Assembly (NCBI RefSeq): GCF_030462585.1
Contig: NZ_JASMRU010000003.1
Coordinates: forward strand, 190,722-237,070
DNA from: Pseudomonas sp. CAN1
Lineage (GTDB): Bacteria > Pseudomonadota > Gammaproteobacteria > Pseudomonadales > Pseudomonadaceae
Direction: 5' to 3'
DNA: 46,349 bases
Below, one piece after another: positions 1 to 8,124 of the stretch (positions are counted from its first letter, which is position 1; each line of letters starts with the position of its first letter). Position numbers and translations under genes: made by a program. Under the pieces are notes generated by a model. The model ran no database searches and was not told the DNA's origin. It saw only the letters and a program-made list of their open reading frames with translations.

Positions 1-859
1 CCACATGCTCGCGATCAGCGCCCTGCAGCGCCAGGCGCGGCGGGCGGGTGAGGGCGGTGCCGCGGCCGGCGATCTCCTCGCAGAGCTTGATGCACTGCAC
101 CAGGTCCGGACGGGCGTCGAGGTGGAGGATCGGCATCAGCCATTCGTAGATCGGCATGGCCTCTTCATAACGGCCGGCCTTGCACAGGCGGAAGATGGTC
201 TCGCCTTCCTGCGGGAAGACGTTGGACATGCCGGAGATCCAGCCCTCGGCACCCACCGCGATGCTCTCCAGAACCACGTCGTCGAGGCCGGCGAAGAGGA
301 TGAAGCGGTTGCCCACTTCATTGCGTACGTCGATGAAGCGGCGGGTGTCGCCGGAGCTGTCCTTGAAGCAGACGATGTTCTCGCAGTCGGCCAGGGAGAT
401 GAGGATGTCCGGGGTGACGTCGTTTTTATAGATCGGCGGGTTGTTGTAGACCATCACCGGCAGGTCGGTGCTGGTGGCCACGCTGCGGAAGTGCGCGGCG
501 GTCTCGTGGGGCTTGGAGGAGTAGACCAGCGCGGGCATCACCATGATGCCGTCGACGCCGACCTTCTGCACCGCCTTGGCCACCTGGGAGGCGCCGTGGC
601 TGGTGAACTCGGCGATACCGCAGATCACCGGCACACGGCCGCCGGAAGCGTCCTTGGCGACCTCGGTGACGGCCATCTTTTCCTCGATGGACAGCGAGGT
701 GTTCTCACCGACGCTGCCGCACACCACCAGGCCCGAGACGCCGTCGCGCACCAGGTTGGAGATCACCTTGTGGGTGGCTTCCAGGTTGACCGAGAAATCG
801 GCGTTGAACTGAGTGGTCACCGCGGGGAACACGCCACTCCAATTGACCTTCTTGCTCAT
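1..859 (-). CDS. lhpC: 1-pyrroline-4-hydroxy-2-carboxylate deaminase-like protein (DHDPS family), partial
   Basis: This gene belongs to the dihydrodipicolinate synthase / N-acetylneuraminate lyase family. It starts at ATG 859-857 behind a GGAG ribosome site and leaves the window at base 1 after about 286 codons. The family is usually near 300 residues, so only the C-terminal end is missing. Visible family marks are the G-S-x-G-E-N-T substrate loop, a tyrosine in MVYNNPP, and the Schiff-base lysine in CFKDSSGD. In hydroxyproline clusters this family removes ammonia and water from 1-pyrroline-4-hydroxy-2-carboxylate to give 2-oxoglutarate semialdehyde. I infer that role from the neighbours (epimerase, D-hydroxyproline dehydrogenase, transporter). 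A perfect TTCGTATACGAA palindrome lies 22 bp upstream, so it probably has its own regulated promoter. Another DHDPS-family specificity cannot be excluded from sequence alone. Confidence 0.85.
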   Translation of the reverse strand, partial: MSKKVNWSGVFPAVTTQFNADFSVNLEATHKVISNLVRDGVSGLVVCGSVGENTSLSIEEKMAVTEVAKDASGGRVPVICGIAEFTSHGASQVAKAVQKVGVDGIMVMPALVYSSKPHETAAHFRSVATSTDLPVMVYNNPPIYKNDVTPDILISLADCENIVCFKDSSGDTRRFIDVRNEVGNRFILFAGLDDVVLESIAVGAEGWISGMSNVFPQEGETIFRLCKAGRYEEAMPIYEWLMPILHLDARPDLVQCIKLCEEIAGRGTALTRPPRLALQGADREHV

Positions 860-880
860 GTTTGTCTCCAATTGTCGTAT

Positions 881-892
881 TTCGTATACGAA
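881..892. promoter_or_regulatory. GTATAC-centred operator, copy 1 (before the deaminase gene)
   Basis: This is a perfect 12-bp palindrome, TTCGTATACGAA. It lies between the stop of the proline-racemase-like gene and the start of the deaminase gene. It shares the 11-mer ATTTCGTATAC with sites near 6720 and 12476. A GTATAC core is typical of operators bound by FCD-type GntR regulators, and one such regulator is encoded at 11765-12439. Confidence 0.6.
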
Positions 893-966
893 ACGTCTGA
901 AGGAAATCCCACAGCATTTCGTCGTCGGGTGCCGCTACGCGGCGAATCAGGGTTGAAAGGGGGAAA

Positions 967-1998
967 TCAGTAGCCGTTCGGCCAGGTGTCCGAGAGCCGG
1001 TAGCCTTCCGGCCACGGGTCGGACGGGTCGAGCAGGTGCTGGTGGGTGCCGGTGATCCAGGCACGGCCGGATATGCACGGGTGGATTGCCGGTTTGCCGG
1101 CGACGCTGGTGAGGCCGTCGATGCGGCAGTGGAACTTGGAATCGATGATCGAGTGGCCGACGAAGCGCTCGCCGTCCTTCAGCTGGCCCTTGGCATGCAG
1201 CACCGCCATGCGCGCCGAGCAACCGGTGCCGCAGGGCGAGCGGTCGATCTTGCCGGGGCGGATGACCACTGCGTTGCGGCCGTGCAGTACGCCGTCGACG
1301 CGCTCCACCGGAGCGGTCAGCTGGCAGAAAGAGATGTGCGCCCAGTCGTGGTTTTCCGGGTGCTGGAAGCCCAGCTGCTGGTTCGCCGCCTGGGTGATCT
1401 TCAGGCCGGTGGCGACCAGGTCGGCGGCCTCCGAGGCGTGCAGGGTGAAGCCCAGCGAATGAGCATCGGTCAGCACGAAGCTGTCGCCGCCGTAAGCGGT
1501 ATCCACCTGCAGCGAGCCCAGGCCTTCCACTTCGATCCAGGCGTCGAGCTTGTCGGCGAAGGAGGGCAGGTTGCGTACTTCCACGCGCTGCACCTTGCCG
1601 TCCTTGCAGTCGGCCACGGCCTCGATCAGCCCGCCGGGAGCTTCCAGGGTCAGGCGCGTCTGCGGTTCCTGCATCGGCAGGATGCCGCTGTCGAGCAGCA
1701 CGGTGCTGACGCACAGCGAATTGGAGCCGGACATCGGCGGCACGTCGGCCGGCTCCATGATGATCCAGGCCATCTGCGCCCGCGGGTCCTTTGGCGGCAC
1801 CAGCAGGTTCACGTGGCGGAACACGCCGCCGCGCGGTTCGTTGAGGACGAAGTTGCGCAGCACGTTGTCGCTGGCGATGAAGCGCGACTGCGCCCACACG
1901 GTGTCGCCCGGCGGCGGGGCGACGCCGCCGACGATGACATCGCCGACCTCGCCCTCGGCATGGCAGCTGACCACGTGGATGATCTTGCTCGAACGCAT
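967..1998 (-). CDS. proline racemase superfamily protein, Ser/Cys type (hydroxyproline epimerase or dehydratase)
   Basis: The 343-residue product belongs to the cofactor-independent proline racemase / hydroxyproline epimerase superfamily. Its ATG at 1998 follows AGGAGACAGAC. Normal epimerases use two cysteines. Here the first catalytic position is Ser90 in PMSGSNSLC, and the second is Cys256 in [10 protein letters not shown]. It therefore differs from the Cys88/Cys236 epimerase at 10707-11651 in the same island, and from Cys/Thr trans-3-hydroxyproline dehydratases. It lies 37 bp after the transporter ATPase gene and is probably co-transcribed with it. The likely substrate is a hydroxyproline isomer other than trans-4-hydroxy-L-proline. 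Whether it epimerises or dehydrates cannot be told from sequence. Family assignment is secure; the exact reaction is open. Confidence 0.8.
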   Translation of the reverse strand: MRSSKIIHVVSCHAEGEVGDVIVGGVAPPPGDTVWAQSRFIASDNVLRNFVLNEPRGGVFRHVNLLVPPKDPRAQMAWIIMEPADVPPMSGSNSLCVSTVLLDSGILPMQEPQTRLTLEAPGGLIEAVADCKDGKVQRVEVRNLPSFADKLDAWIEVEGLGSLQVDTAYGGDSFVLTDAHSLGFTLHASEAADLVATGLKITQAANQQLGFQHPENHDWAHISFCQLTAPVERVDGVLHGRNAVVIRPGKIDRSPCGTGCSARMAVLHAKGQLKDGERFVGHSIIDSKFHCRIDGLTSVAGKPAIHPCISGRAWITGTHQHLLDPSDPWPEGYRLSDTWPNGY

Positions 1999-2035
1999 GT
2001 CTGTCTCCTGTGCGAATGGGCCAATAGGCGCGCGG

Positions 2036-2758
2036 TCAGTTCACCGAGCGAAGGAACTCCGCCGTCTCCGCCCGCTGCGGATTGACAATCACCTGGTCCG
2101 GCGTGCCGATCTCGTGCACCAGCCCGTCGCGGAAGAACGCCACGCGGTCGGATACGTCGCGGGCAAAGCGGATTTCGTGGGTCACCAGGACCATGGTCAT
2201 GCCCTCTTCGGCGAGCAGGCGCATGGTGTCGAGCACCTCGCCCACCAACTGCGGGTCGAGCGCCGAGGTGGCTTCGTCGAACAGCATGTAATCCGGCGAC
2301 ATGGCCAGCGCGCGGGCGATCGCCATGCGCTGCTGTTGCCCGCCGGAGAGCTTCTGCGGGAACACCTTGAGCTTGTCGCCCAGGCCGACGTGCTTGAGCT
2401 GCTTCACCGCCATCGCCTCGGCCTCTTCCTTGGACAGGCCGAGCACCTTGCGCGGGGCGAGCATGACGTTCTCCAGCACGGTGAGGTGCGGGAAGGCGTT
2501 CCACTGCTGGAAGACGATGCCGATCTTCTGCCGCAGCTTGTTCAGGTCGGTGGTCTTGGCGTGGACCTCGATACCGTCGACGCGGATCTTGCCGCGCTGA
2601 ATCGGCTCCAGGCCGTTGATGCACATCAGCAGGGTGGACTTGCCCGAACCCGAGCCGCCGATGATCGAGACCACTTCGCCTTTCTTCACGGTCAGGCTCA
2701 CGCCCTTGACCACTTCCAGGTCGCCGTAGGCTTTGTGCACGTTGTCGATTTCAATCAT
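2036..2758 (-). CDS. amino-acid ABC transporter ATP-binding protein
   Basis: This is the cytoplasmic ATPase of a polar amino-acid importer, about 240 residues. Walker A is GGSGSGKST, the ABC signature is LSGGQQQR, Walker B is [12 protein letters not shown], and the switch histidine is in [10 protein letters not shown]. An in-frame start ten codons further upstream exists, but ATG 2758 gives the usual [12 protein letters not shown] beginning and sits behind an AGGTGG-type ribosome site. That start overlaps the end of the upstream permease gene by 8 nt, a sign of translational coupling. Together with the two permeases and the binding protein at 5867-6673 it should import hydroxyproline. The substrate is inferred from context only. 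Confidence 0.93.
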   Translation of the reverse strand: MIEIDNVHKAYGDLEVVKGVSLTVKKGEVVSIIGGSGSGKSTLLMCINGLEPIQRGKIRVDGIEVHAKTTDLNKLRQKIGIVFQQWNAFPHLTVLENVMLAPRKVLGLSKEEAEAMAVKQLKHVGLGDKLKVFPQKLSGGQQQRMAIARALAMSPDYMLFDEATSALDPQLVGEVLDTMRLLAEEGMTMVLVTHEIRFARDVSDRVAFFRDGLVHEIGTPDQVIVNPQRAETAEFLRSVN

Positions 2759-3401
2759 TTTCCTGCCACCTTTTTTCCAGCCGGGCACCGAGGCGCGCCA
2801 CGACCCAACTCATGAGGTAATAGATGACCCCGGCGACGCACAGCACCAGCAGGGGTTCCTGGATGCGCGTCACGATGGTCTGCGAGGCGCGGAGCAGTTC
2901 GACGATGCCGATCCACATGACCAGCGCGGTGTCCTTCATCACCCCCAGCACCAGGTTCAGCCAGCCGGGGAAGGCCACCCGCGCGGCCAGCGGCAGCACG
3001 ATGTAGCGCAGGTCCTGCCAGTAGGTCAGACCCAGCGAGCGGCTCGCCCGCCGGATGCTCGGACCGACGGCGAGGATGCCGCTGCGGATGATCTCGGTGC
3101 AGAACGCCGCTGCGTACACGCCCAGTACCAGGCAGCCGACGGTGAAGGCGCTCCAGTTCAGGCCGACGATGCTCTTCAGCGAGTTGAACAGCACGAACTG
3201 GATCAGCAGCGGCACGCTGCGGAAGATGTCGAGGAACCAGCCGACCGGCATCGTGGCCCGTGGCAGGGCGGCGCGCAGCCAGCCCAGCACGATGCCGGCG
3301 AGGGTGCCGATGAGCATGGCGCCGACGGTCAGCTTGACGGTGACCCAGGCCCCTTGCAGCAGGAACATCAGGTCGTTGACGGTGAAGCTCGTGGAAAACA
3401 T
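2751..3401 (-). CDS. amino-acid ABC transporter permease (second)
   Basis: The 216-residue inner-membrane permease is of the HisM/GlnP type. It has several hydrophobic segments and the EAA-type cytoplasmic loop near residues 115-135 (IIRSGILAVGPSIRRASRSL), which contacts the ATPase. It lies 11 bp after the other permease gene and overlaps the ATPase start by 8 nt. Importers of this family work with two related permeases, so the two probably form a heterodimer for hydroxyproline uptake. Substrate is inferred from the catabolic genes around it. Confidence 0.92.
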   Translation of the reverse strand: MFSTSFTVNDLMFLLQGAWVTVKLTVGAMLIGTLAGIVLGWLRAALPRATMPVGWFLDIFRSVPLLIQFVLFNSLKSIVGLNWSAFTVGCLVLGVYAAAFCTEIIRSGILAVGPSIRRASRSLGLTYWQDLRYIVLPLAARVAFPGWLNLVLGVMKDTALVMWIGIVELLRASQTIVTRIQEPLLVLCVAGVIYYLMSWVVARLGARLEKRWQEND

Positions 3402-3412
3402 GCGCGCTTCTC

Positions 3413-4078
3413 CTAGTAGCGGAACAGTCGCCAGCTCAACAGGCGGGCGACCGCCACGATGACCTTGGCGATGATGTAATAGAGCACCGCGGCCAGGGCG
3501 AAGTACTCGAAGGTGCGGAAGGTGCGCACGTTGAAGTCCTGGGTCACGCCGGTGAGGTCGTTGTTCAGGCCCACCACCACGCCCAGCGAGGTCATCAGCA
3601 CCGCCCAGACCATCTGGTTCGTCAACGGGTAATAGACGATGCGCAGCAGCTGCGGAACGATGATCATCCGGTACGCCTGGAAGGCGCTCATGCCCAGCGA
3701 GCGCGCGGCGCGCATCTGGGTGTCCGGCACGGCCTTGAGGCCGCCACGGAAGTTCTCCGCGAGGTAGCCGGCGTTGTTGAAGGTGATCCCCGCCAGCAGC
3801 GCCACCCAGGAGCTGACGTGCAGGCCGAAGGAGCCCAGGCCGAAGTAGAGGATGTAGATCTGGAACAGCGACGGGGTGTTGCGCGCAATCGACACCCAGG
3901 TGTCGGCGAAGCCCTTGAGCAGCGGGTTCTTCATCTGCCGCATGACGGTCAGCAGCAGCGCGATCAGCACGCCGAGGATCATCGACAGCGCGGCTGTCTC
4001 CAGGGTGACCCAGGCGCCGCCGAGCATGTCCGGCAGGGCCTTGAACGCGGAACGCCAGTGGAAGCTGTAGTTGAACAT
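3413..4078 (-). CDS. amino-acid ABC transporter permease (first)
   Basis: The 221-residue polar amino-acid permease has the family EAA loop (FRGGLKAVPDTQMRAARSLG) in its middle, flanked by membrane helices. Its ATG shares one base with the aconitase X stop codon (TGATG), which implies coupled translation inside one operon running from 6673 down to at least 2036. It pairs with the permease at 2751-3401. Placing an import permease directly after a catabolic enzyme supports a dedicated hydroxyproline uptake and breakdown unit. Confidence 0.92.
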   Translation of the reverse strand: MFNYSFHWRSAFKALPDMLGGAWVTLETAALSMILGVLIALLLTVMRQMKNPLLKGFADTWVSIARNTPSLFQIYILYFGLGSFGLHVSSWVALLAGITFNNAGYLAENFRGGLKAVPDTQMRAARSLGMSAFQAYRMIIVPQLLRIVYYPLTNQMVWAVLMTSLGVVVGLNNDLTGVTQDFNVRTFRTFEYFALAAVLYYIIAKVIVAVARLLSWRLFRY

Positions 4079-5853
4079 CAGCGTACCCCCTCGCTCAGCC
4101 AGTGCGGCACGCCGCCGTCACCGCGCCCGCTGCAGGCCGCCTCGACGCACGCAGCCAGGCTGCCGAAATGCACCTGGCGCCCGGCCAGGCCCGGACCGTA
4201 GTGGGCGTACTTCGCCGAGTTGGTCATCAGCGTGGTGCAGGCCGGCGGGATCACCGGCTCGCCGATCATGCACCAGCAGGTGTCGTTGAGCAGTTGCGCG
4301 CCGAAGTCTTCCAGCACCTTCACGTCACCGGCGGCACGGGCCTTTTCCTGTACGGCGCGGCCGAGGGCGATGACCAGCGCGACGCCTGGATGCTTGCGGC
4401 GCCCGGCGACGAGTTTCGCCAGGTCCGCGCATTCGCTGGCGGAGAAGTGCGGGTTGCCCAGCGACACCAGTTGCACGGTCGGCTCGCTGGCGTGGTCCAA
4501 CTCACGCCAGGAGGCGATCAGGTCCGCCGGGGTGACGCGCAGGTGTTGCAGCGGCGCCTTGTTACCCAGGGCGGTGGTGGCGTCCGGCGCCTCCGGAGTG
4601 ACGCCGGCAATGTGGAACATCGGTGCGGCGGAAGTGGTGGCGAAGGCTGCGCCGAAGGCTTTCAACGCGTCGCTGTCCGGGGCCAGCGACTGCAGGCCGT
4701 CGACCACCGGGATACGCGAGCCGCACAGCTCGCCGATGTGATAGCCGAGCAGCGGGAAGATCGATTCGTCGTGGGCGGCCGGCAGCTCGACATCGATCCG
4801 CAGCGTGGCCAGCCGGCCCTCGTCGCGGTGGCTGCCGACGTTTGGCGCGCGGCCGGTGAGGGCGATGCAGATGTCGAGGTAATCCGGGTATTTCAGGGTC
4901 CGCGCGCCGAGTACGCTGTTGGCGTACACCACGGCGTTGGACTCGGCCCAGACCACCTGTTCGCCGAGGCTCGGCTTGCTGTCCAGCAGGTAGGGCGCGC
5001 AGGTGTAACTCATCTGTGCGCCCATCTCCATGTAGGCATCGCCCAGCGCGGCGGCGGGTTCGCCGAAGGCCTTGTCGACGCCCAGCTCGCGCCAGCGGCG
5101 ATGGTCCACGGAGATGGAATTGAGGGTGGTCGGCACCTTCACCTTGCCGCCCCAGTCCGCCAGCTGGCGGGCGAAGCGCAGGCTCGCGGGGCCGGTATAG
5201 ATGCAGCCGTCGATGTGCGCCTGGGCGACATCGAGCAGATCCTTCGCGCCTTGCAGCGCGGCCATGCGCAGGACGATCTGCATGGCGGCCTGGGCGGCCT
5301 TGCCGTGCTTGCCGTCGAGCAAATCATGGTCGCCGGCATTCAATGCCAGGCCTGCCGGCAGCGGGCCGGCGTCGCTGGCCATCACGCCCTGCCAGCCATC
5401 GGCAGGGCGCTCGGCGGTGAGTGTTACCTGACCGTCTTCGATACGGGCCCAGCCGCCCGCGGACAACTGCTCGAAGCCCTCGCTACCCAGGCACAGCACC
5501 GGGATGGAGCGGCCGAACAGCGCCTGCGCCACCAGTACACCGAGGGTAAGGATTTCATCCGGCTCGGCCAGCAGCAGGGCTGCCGGCGCGTGGCCGTTGA
5601 GCAGTATTTCCAGCATCACGCTGCTGCCGGTGCAGGAGCCGCGTCCGCTGGGAATCGCCAGCACCCGGCCGGGCAGGAAGCTGCCCGACAGCGGATGGTG
5701 GCGGTCGATGACCTCGCCCGTGAAAGGCTCGACGCCTCCCCAGAAGCTCAGCCCGGTGTCGGCATGGAGTAGCGCCCCTTCGGCGCTACCCCCCATCAGG
5801 ACCCGCCCTGTAAGGCGTGAGTCCCGCACCCTTGAAGCCTGCATCGAAGACAT
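4078..5853 (-). CDS. aconitase X, cis-3-hydroxy-L-proline dehydratase type
   Basis: The 591-residue protein is a fused aconitase X. An N-terminal swivel domain (about residues 15-145, with PSGRGSCTGSSVM) precedes the large catalytic domain (about 150-580, with SVDHRRW and QMSYTCAPYLLD). Bacterial aconitase X proteins in hydroxyproline clusters have been shown to dehydrate cis-3-hydroxy-L-proline to 1-pyrroline-2-carboxylate; I transfer that role by family and neighbourhood. It lies between the binding-protein gene (13 bp gap) and the permease genes (one-base overlap), inside the transporter operon. The pyrroline product needs a reductase to reach proline, and none is visible in this window. 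The start at 5853 is the longest; a second ATG three codons later is equally possible. Confidence 0.88.
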   Translation of the reverse strand: MSSMQASRVRDSRLTGRVLMGGSAEGALLHADTGLSFWGGVEPFTGEVIDRHHPLSGSFLPGRVLAIPSGRGSCTGSSVMLEILLNGHAPAALLLAEPDEILTLGVLVAQALFGRSIPVLCLGSEGFEQLSAGGWARIEDGQVTLTAERPADGWQGVMASDAGPLPAGLALNAGDHDLLDGKHGKAAQAAMQIVLRMAALQGAKDLLDVAQAHIDGCIYTGPASLRFARQLADWGGKVKVPTTLNSISVDHRRWRELGVDKAFGEPAAALGDAYMEMGAQMSYTCAPYLLDSKPSLGEQVVWAESNAVVYANSVLGARTLKYPDYLDICIALTGRAPNVGSHRDEGRLATLRIDVELPAAHDESIFPLLGYHIGELCGSRIPVVDGLQSLAPDSDALKAFGAAFATTSAAPMFHIAGVTPEAPDATTALGNKAPLQHLRVTPADLIASWRELDHASEPTVQLVSLGNPHFSASECADLAKLVAGRRKHPGVALVIALGRAVQEKARAAGDVKVLEDFGAQLLNDTCWCMIGEPVIPPACTTLMTNSAKYAHYGPGLAGRQVHFGSLAACVEAACSGRGDGGVPHWLSEGVR

Positions 5854-5866
5854 GTCGCACCCGCTG

Positions 5867-6673
5867 TCAGTAGTACACGTGGGGAACGGTGAGATCGACC
5901 GGGGCGCCGCCGACCCACTTCTCGTACAGCTCGGCGTAGCGGCCGGTACGGACCTGCTGGTTGACGAAGAGGTTGAGGTAATGGATCAGGCCGTACTCGT
6001 TGCGCGCGGCGGCCAGCGACACGTAGTCGATCACGTAGGGCGCGTTACCGACGACCTTCAGGCCCTTGTACTTGCCGGACTTGAGGGTGGAGGCGGCGAC
6101 GGTGTTGGTCACCACGGTAGCGTCGATGTGGCCCTGGGCGACGGCGAGGATGGTGTCGTTCTGGCTCTGGTAGGCGCGGAAGCTGCCCTTGCCGGCCCAC
6201 TTCTTCACGTCCTTCTCCAGGGCAATGGCTTCATAGGTGCCGCTGGTGTTGCCCACCGGGCGGTCCTTGAGGTCGTCGTACTTGGTGATGCCGGTGTCGT
6301 CGCGGGTCAGCACCACCATCTGGAAGGCGAAGTAGGGGATGGTCATGGCGACCGTCTTGGCGCGCTCCAGGGTGTCGGAGGTGGAGGCGACGATCACGTC
6401 GGCGCGGCCGGAGACCAGCGCAGGGATACGATCCGGGAAGGGCGTCTCGACGACTTCGGCGGTGACGCCCAGCACTTTCGCTAGGTCGTTGCAGTAGTCC
6501 ACGTCGAAGCCGACCGGGTTGTTCTGCGCATCGCGCGAGCCCATCGGCGGGAAGTCCAGGGTTACGGCGCAGCGCAGCTTGCCGGACTCGATGATGTCGT
6601 CGAGCTTGTCGGCCTGGGCCTGGCCGACGAGGAACACAGCGGTGAGGGCTAGCGCAATTCGGGAGAATTTCAT
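5867..6673 (-). CDS. amino-acid ABC transporter substrate-binding protein
   Basis: The 268-residue periplasmic protein belongs to extracellular solute-binding family 3. Residues 1-21 form a clear signal peptide ending in GQAQA. The mature part opens with DDIIESGKLRCAV and has the usual two-lobed pattern, including PFPDRIPALVSGRADV. It is the first gene of the transporter / aconitase X operon. The upstream region carries a GTATAC operator at 6718-6735 abutting a CATAAT -10 box. Hydroxyproline is the expected ligand because every metabolic neighbour acts on it. The substrate is an inference; the family call is secure. Confidence 0.93.
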   Translation of the reverse strand: MKFSRIALALTAVFLVGQAQADKLDDIIESGKLRCAVTLDFPPMGSRDAQNNPVGFDVDYCNDLAKVLGVTAEVVETPFPDRIPALVSGRADVIVASTSDTLERAKTVAMTIPYFAFQMVVLTRDDTGITKYDDLKDRPVGNTSGTYEAIALEKDVKKWAGKGSFRAYQSQNDTILAVAQGHIDATVVTNTVAASTLKSGKYKGLKVVGNAPYVIDYVSLAAARNEYGLIHYLNLFVNQQVRTGRYAELYEKWVGGAPVDLTVPHVYY

Positions 6674-6717
6674 GAGGGCCTCTCTGAGTCAGTGTTGTGC
6701 AGCAGTTTTTGTATTAT

Positions 6718-6735
6718 GGATTTCGTATACGATAT
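6718..6735. promoter_or_regulatory. GTATAC operator, copy 2, with adjoining promoter of the transporter operon
   Basis: The bases GGATTTCGTATACGATAT share ATTTCGTATAC with the sites at 881 and 12476. On the minus strand a CATAAT -10 box (6713-6718) directly adjoins the operator, which would sit in the -35/-10 spacer. That is a repressor geometry. The binding-protein ATG is about 45 bp downstream. Confidence 0.6.
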
Positions 6736-6965
6736 TTTTCAGAGCAAGGCATGTGCCAGAAACCACTCGGGCGTGACCCATGGGTCGCAGCGCCCGGTGT
6801 TCGGGGGATTGGTTACTGGGAGCCTTCCGAATTAACTGTAGGCGGGTTCTGCGCGCTGTTACCAAATGAAGCAGGAATGCGTTTCGTTGCCCCTTATGGG
6901 AGCACTCGGCGGGACAGCGCTCCTGCAGGGAGCACCGGTGGGGTCTGGTCGCGGACTGTAACTTC

Positions 6966-7160
6966 GCGTAGGAGCGGATTCATCCGCGATGCTTTTGCGC
7001 GGCGGATACCGATCGCGGACGGAGTCCGCTCCTACGCCAGGCCGAACATGTGCGACGAACGCAACCAGCAGCTCGTAGGGCGCATAAAGCGGCACGCTTT
7101 ATCCGCCATTTCCGCGGCTGGGCTGACGGCGGATAACGCCGTAGGCGTTATGCGCCCTAC
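6966..7160. repeat. REP-type palindromes between the transporter operon and lhpR
   Basis: The 497 bp between the binding-protein gene and the AraC gene hold no supported gene. At 6966-7037 there are facing copies of the GTAGGAGCGGA..TCCGC element. At 7075-7160 there is a pair of the other class (GTAGGGCGCATAA...TTATGCGCCCTAC). The stretch 6737-6965 shows nothing recognisable. Confidence 0.75.
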
Positions 7161-7170
7161 GGGCGTCTTG

Positions 7171-7950
7171 TCAGCTGGAAGCGGATTGCGACTCGCGGTA
7201 CTGCGTCGGCGACAGCCCGGTCAGCGCGCGGAATTGCCGGCTGAAGGCGCTGTGGTCGGTGTAGCCGCAGCGCAGGGCGATCTCGGTGATCGGCAGGTCT
7301 TCGCCGAGCAGGCGGGTGGCCGCACCGAGGCGCGCCTTGTGGATCATCTGCCGCGGGGTGAGCTGGAAGATGCGCTTGCAGCGGCGTTCCAGCTGGGCGA
7401 CCGACAGCCCGGCCAGTTCGGTCAGCTCGCCAAGGTTGATCGGCTTGTCGAAGTGTTCGCGGATATAGGCGTCCACCGCTGCCAGGCGCTGGTAAGCCGG
7501 GTGCGTGGATTGCGCTGCCTGCAGGTCGCTGGAAATCCCTGCCATGCCGATCACCGCGCCATTGGCATCGCGCAGCGCCAGCTTGTGGGTCAGGCACCAG
7601 CCGGGTTGGCGGCCGGGGTAGAGGTGCAGCTCCAGCTGGTCGCTGAGCTGGCCGCCGGTTTCCAGCACGCGGCGATCCTGCTCGGTGTAGACCGGGCCGA
7701 AGCGCGAGGGGAAGACGTCCTCGGCGGTGCGCCCGAGCAATTCGCTGGCATCCTTCACGCCGCAGCGCCGCGCGAGGGTCTGGTTGACCAGCACGTAGCG
7801 CGCCGCGGTGTCCTTGATGAAGAACACCACGCCAGGCATGGCATCGAGCAGCGGGGCTATCTGCCGGAAAGTCTGCAGCAGGCTGTCCAGGTCGCGGGCG
7901 CCCTGGGGGATCAGGTCGTGCATCGGGAAGCGGGTCGGCTGTCGGAACAT
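7171..7950 (-). CDS. lhpR: AraC-family regulator with PAS-like sensor (LhpR-like)
   Basis: The protein has an N-terminal PAS/PAC-like sensor (about residues 20-130, with LLDAMPGVVFFIKD and RYVLVNQT) and a C-terminal double helix-turn-helix of the AraC family (INLGELTELAGLSVAQLERR and ITEIALRCGYTDHSAFSRQF). This is the architecture of the hydroxyproline-responsive activator LhpR of P. aeruginosa, which controls the same enzyme set. The open frame extends to 8019, but those codons run into a REP palindrome, so ATG 7950 (259 residues) or ATG 7923 is more likely. No strong ribosome site marks either. REP elements lie on both sides of the gene. It probably activates the epimerase/dehydrogenase operon in response to hydroxyproline. 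Confidence 0.82.
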   Translation of the reverse strand: MFRQPTRFPMHDLIPQGARDLDSLLQTFRQIAPLLDAMPGVVFFIKDTAARYVLVNQTLARRCGVKDASELLGRTAEDVFPSRFGPVYTEQDRRVLETGGQLSDQLELHLYPGRQPGWCLTHKLALRDANGAVIGMAGISSDLQAAQSTHPAYQRLAAVDAYIREHFDKPINLGELTELAGLSVAQLERRCKRIFQLTPRQMIHKARLGAATRLLGEDLPITEIALRCGYTDHSAFSRQFRALTGLSPTQYRESQSASS

Positions 7951-7978
7951 GGAGAATACGGGGCGAAGGGCCTTCGTG

Positions 7979-8115
7979 GTAGGGCGAATAACGCCTCGGG
8001 CGTTATCCGCCGTAGTCAATTCGGGGAGGCAAAGGCGGCGGATAAAGCGTGCCGCTTTATGCGCCCTACGGAGTGCGGCGCGTAGGGCGGATAACGCTCC
8101 AAGCGTTATCCGCCG
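7979..8115. repeat. REP-type palindromes (GTAGGGCGGATAACG class)
   Basis: Three inverted units built from GTAGGGCG(G/A)ATAACG and CGTTATCCGCC fill the gap between the dehydrogenase operon end (8125) and the AraC gene. They may act as transcript end-stabilising hairpins. There is no A/T tail typical of a strong intrinsic terminator. Confidence 0.75.
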
Positions 8116-8124
8116 TCTGCTCTT

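Noticed and set aside
7951-8019. A longer N-terminus for the AraC regulator
   Set aside because: Those codons translate part of a REP palindrome, which is unlikely to be native protein sequence.
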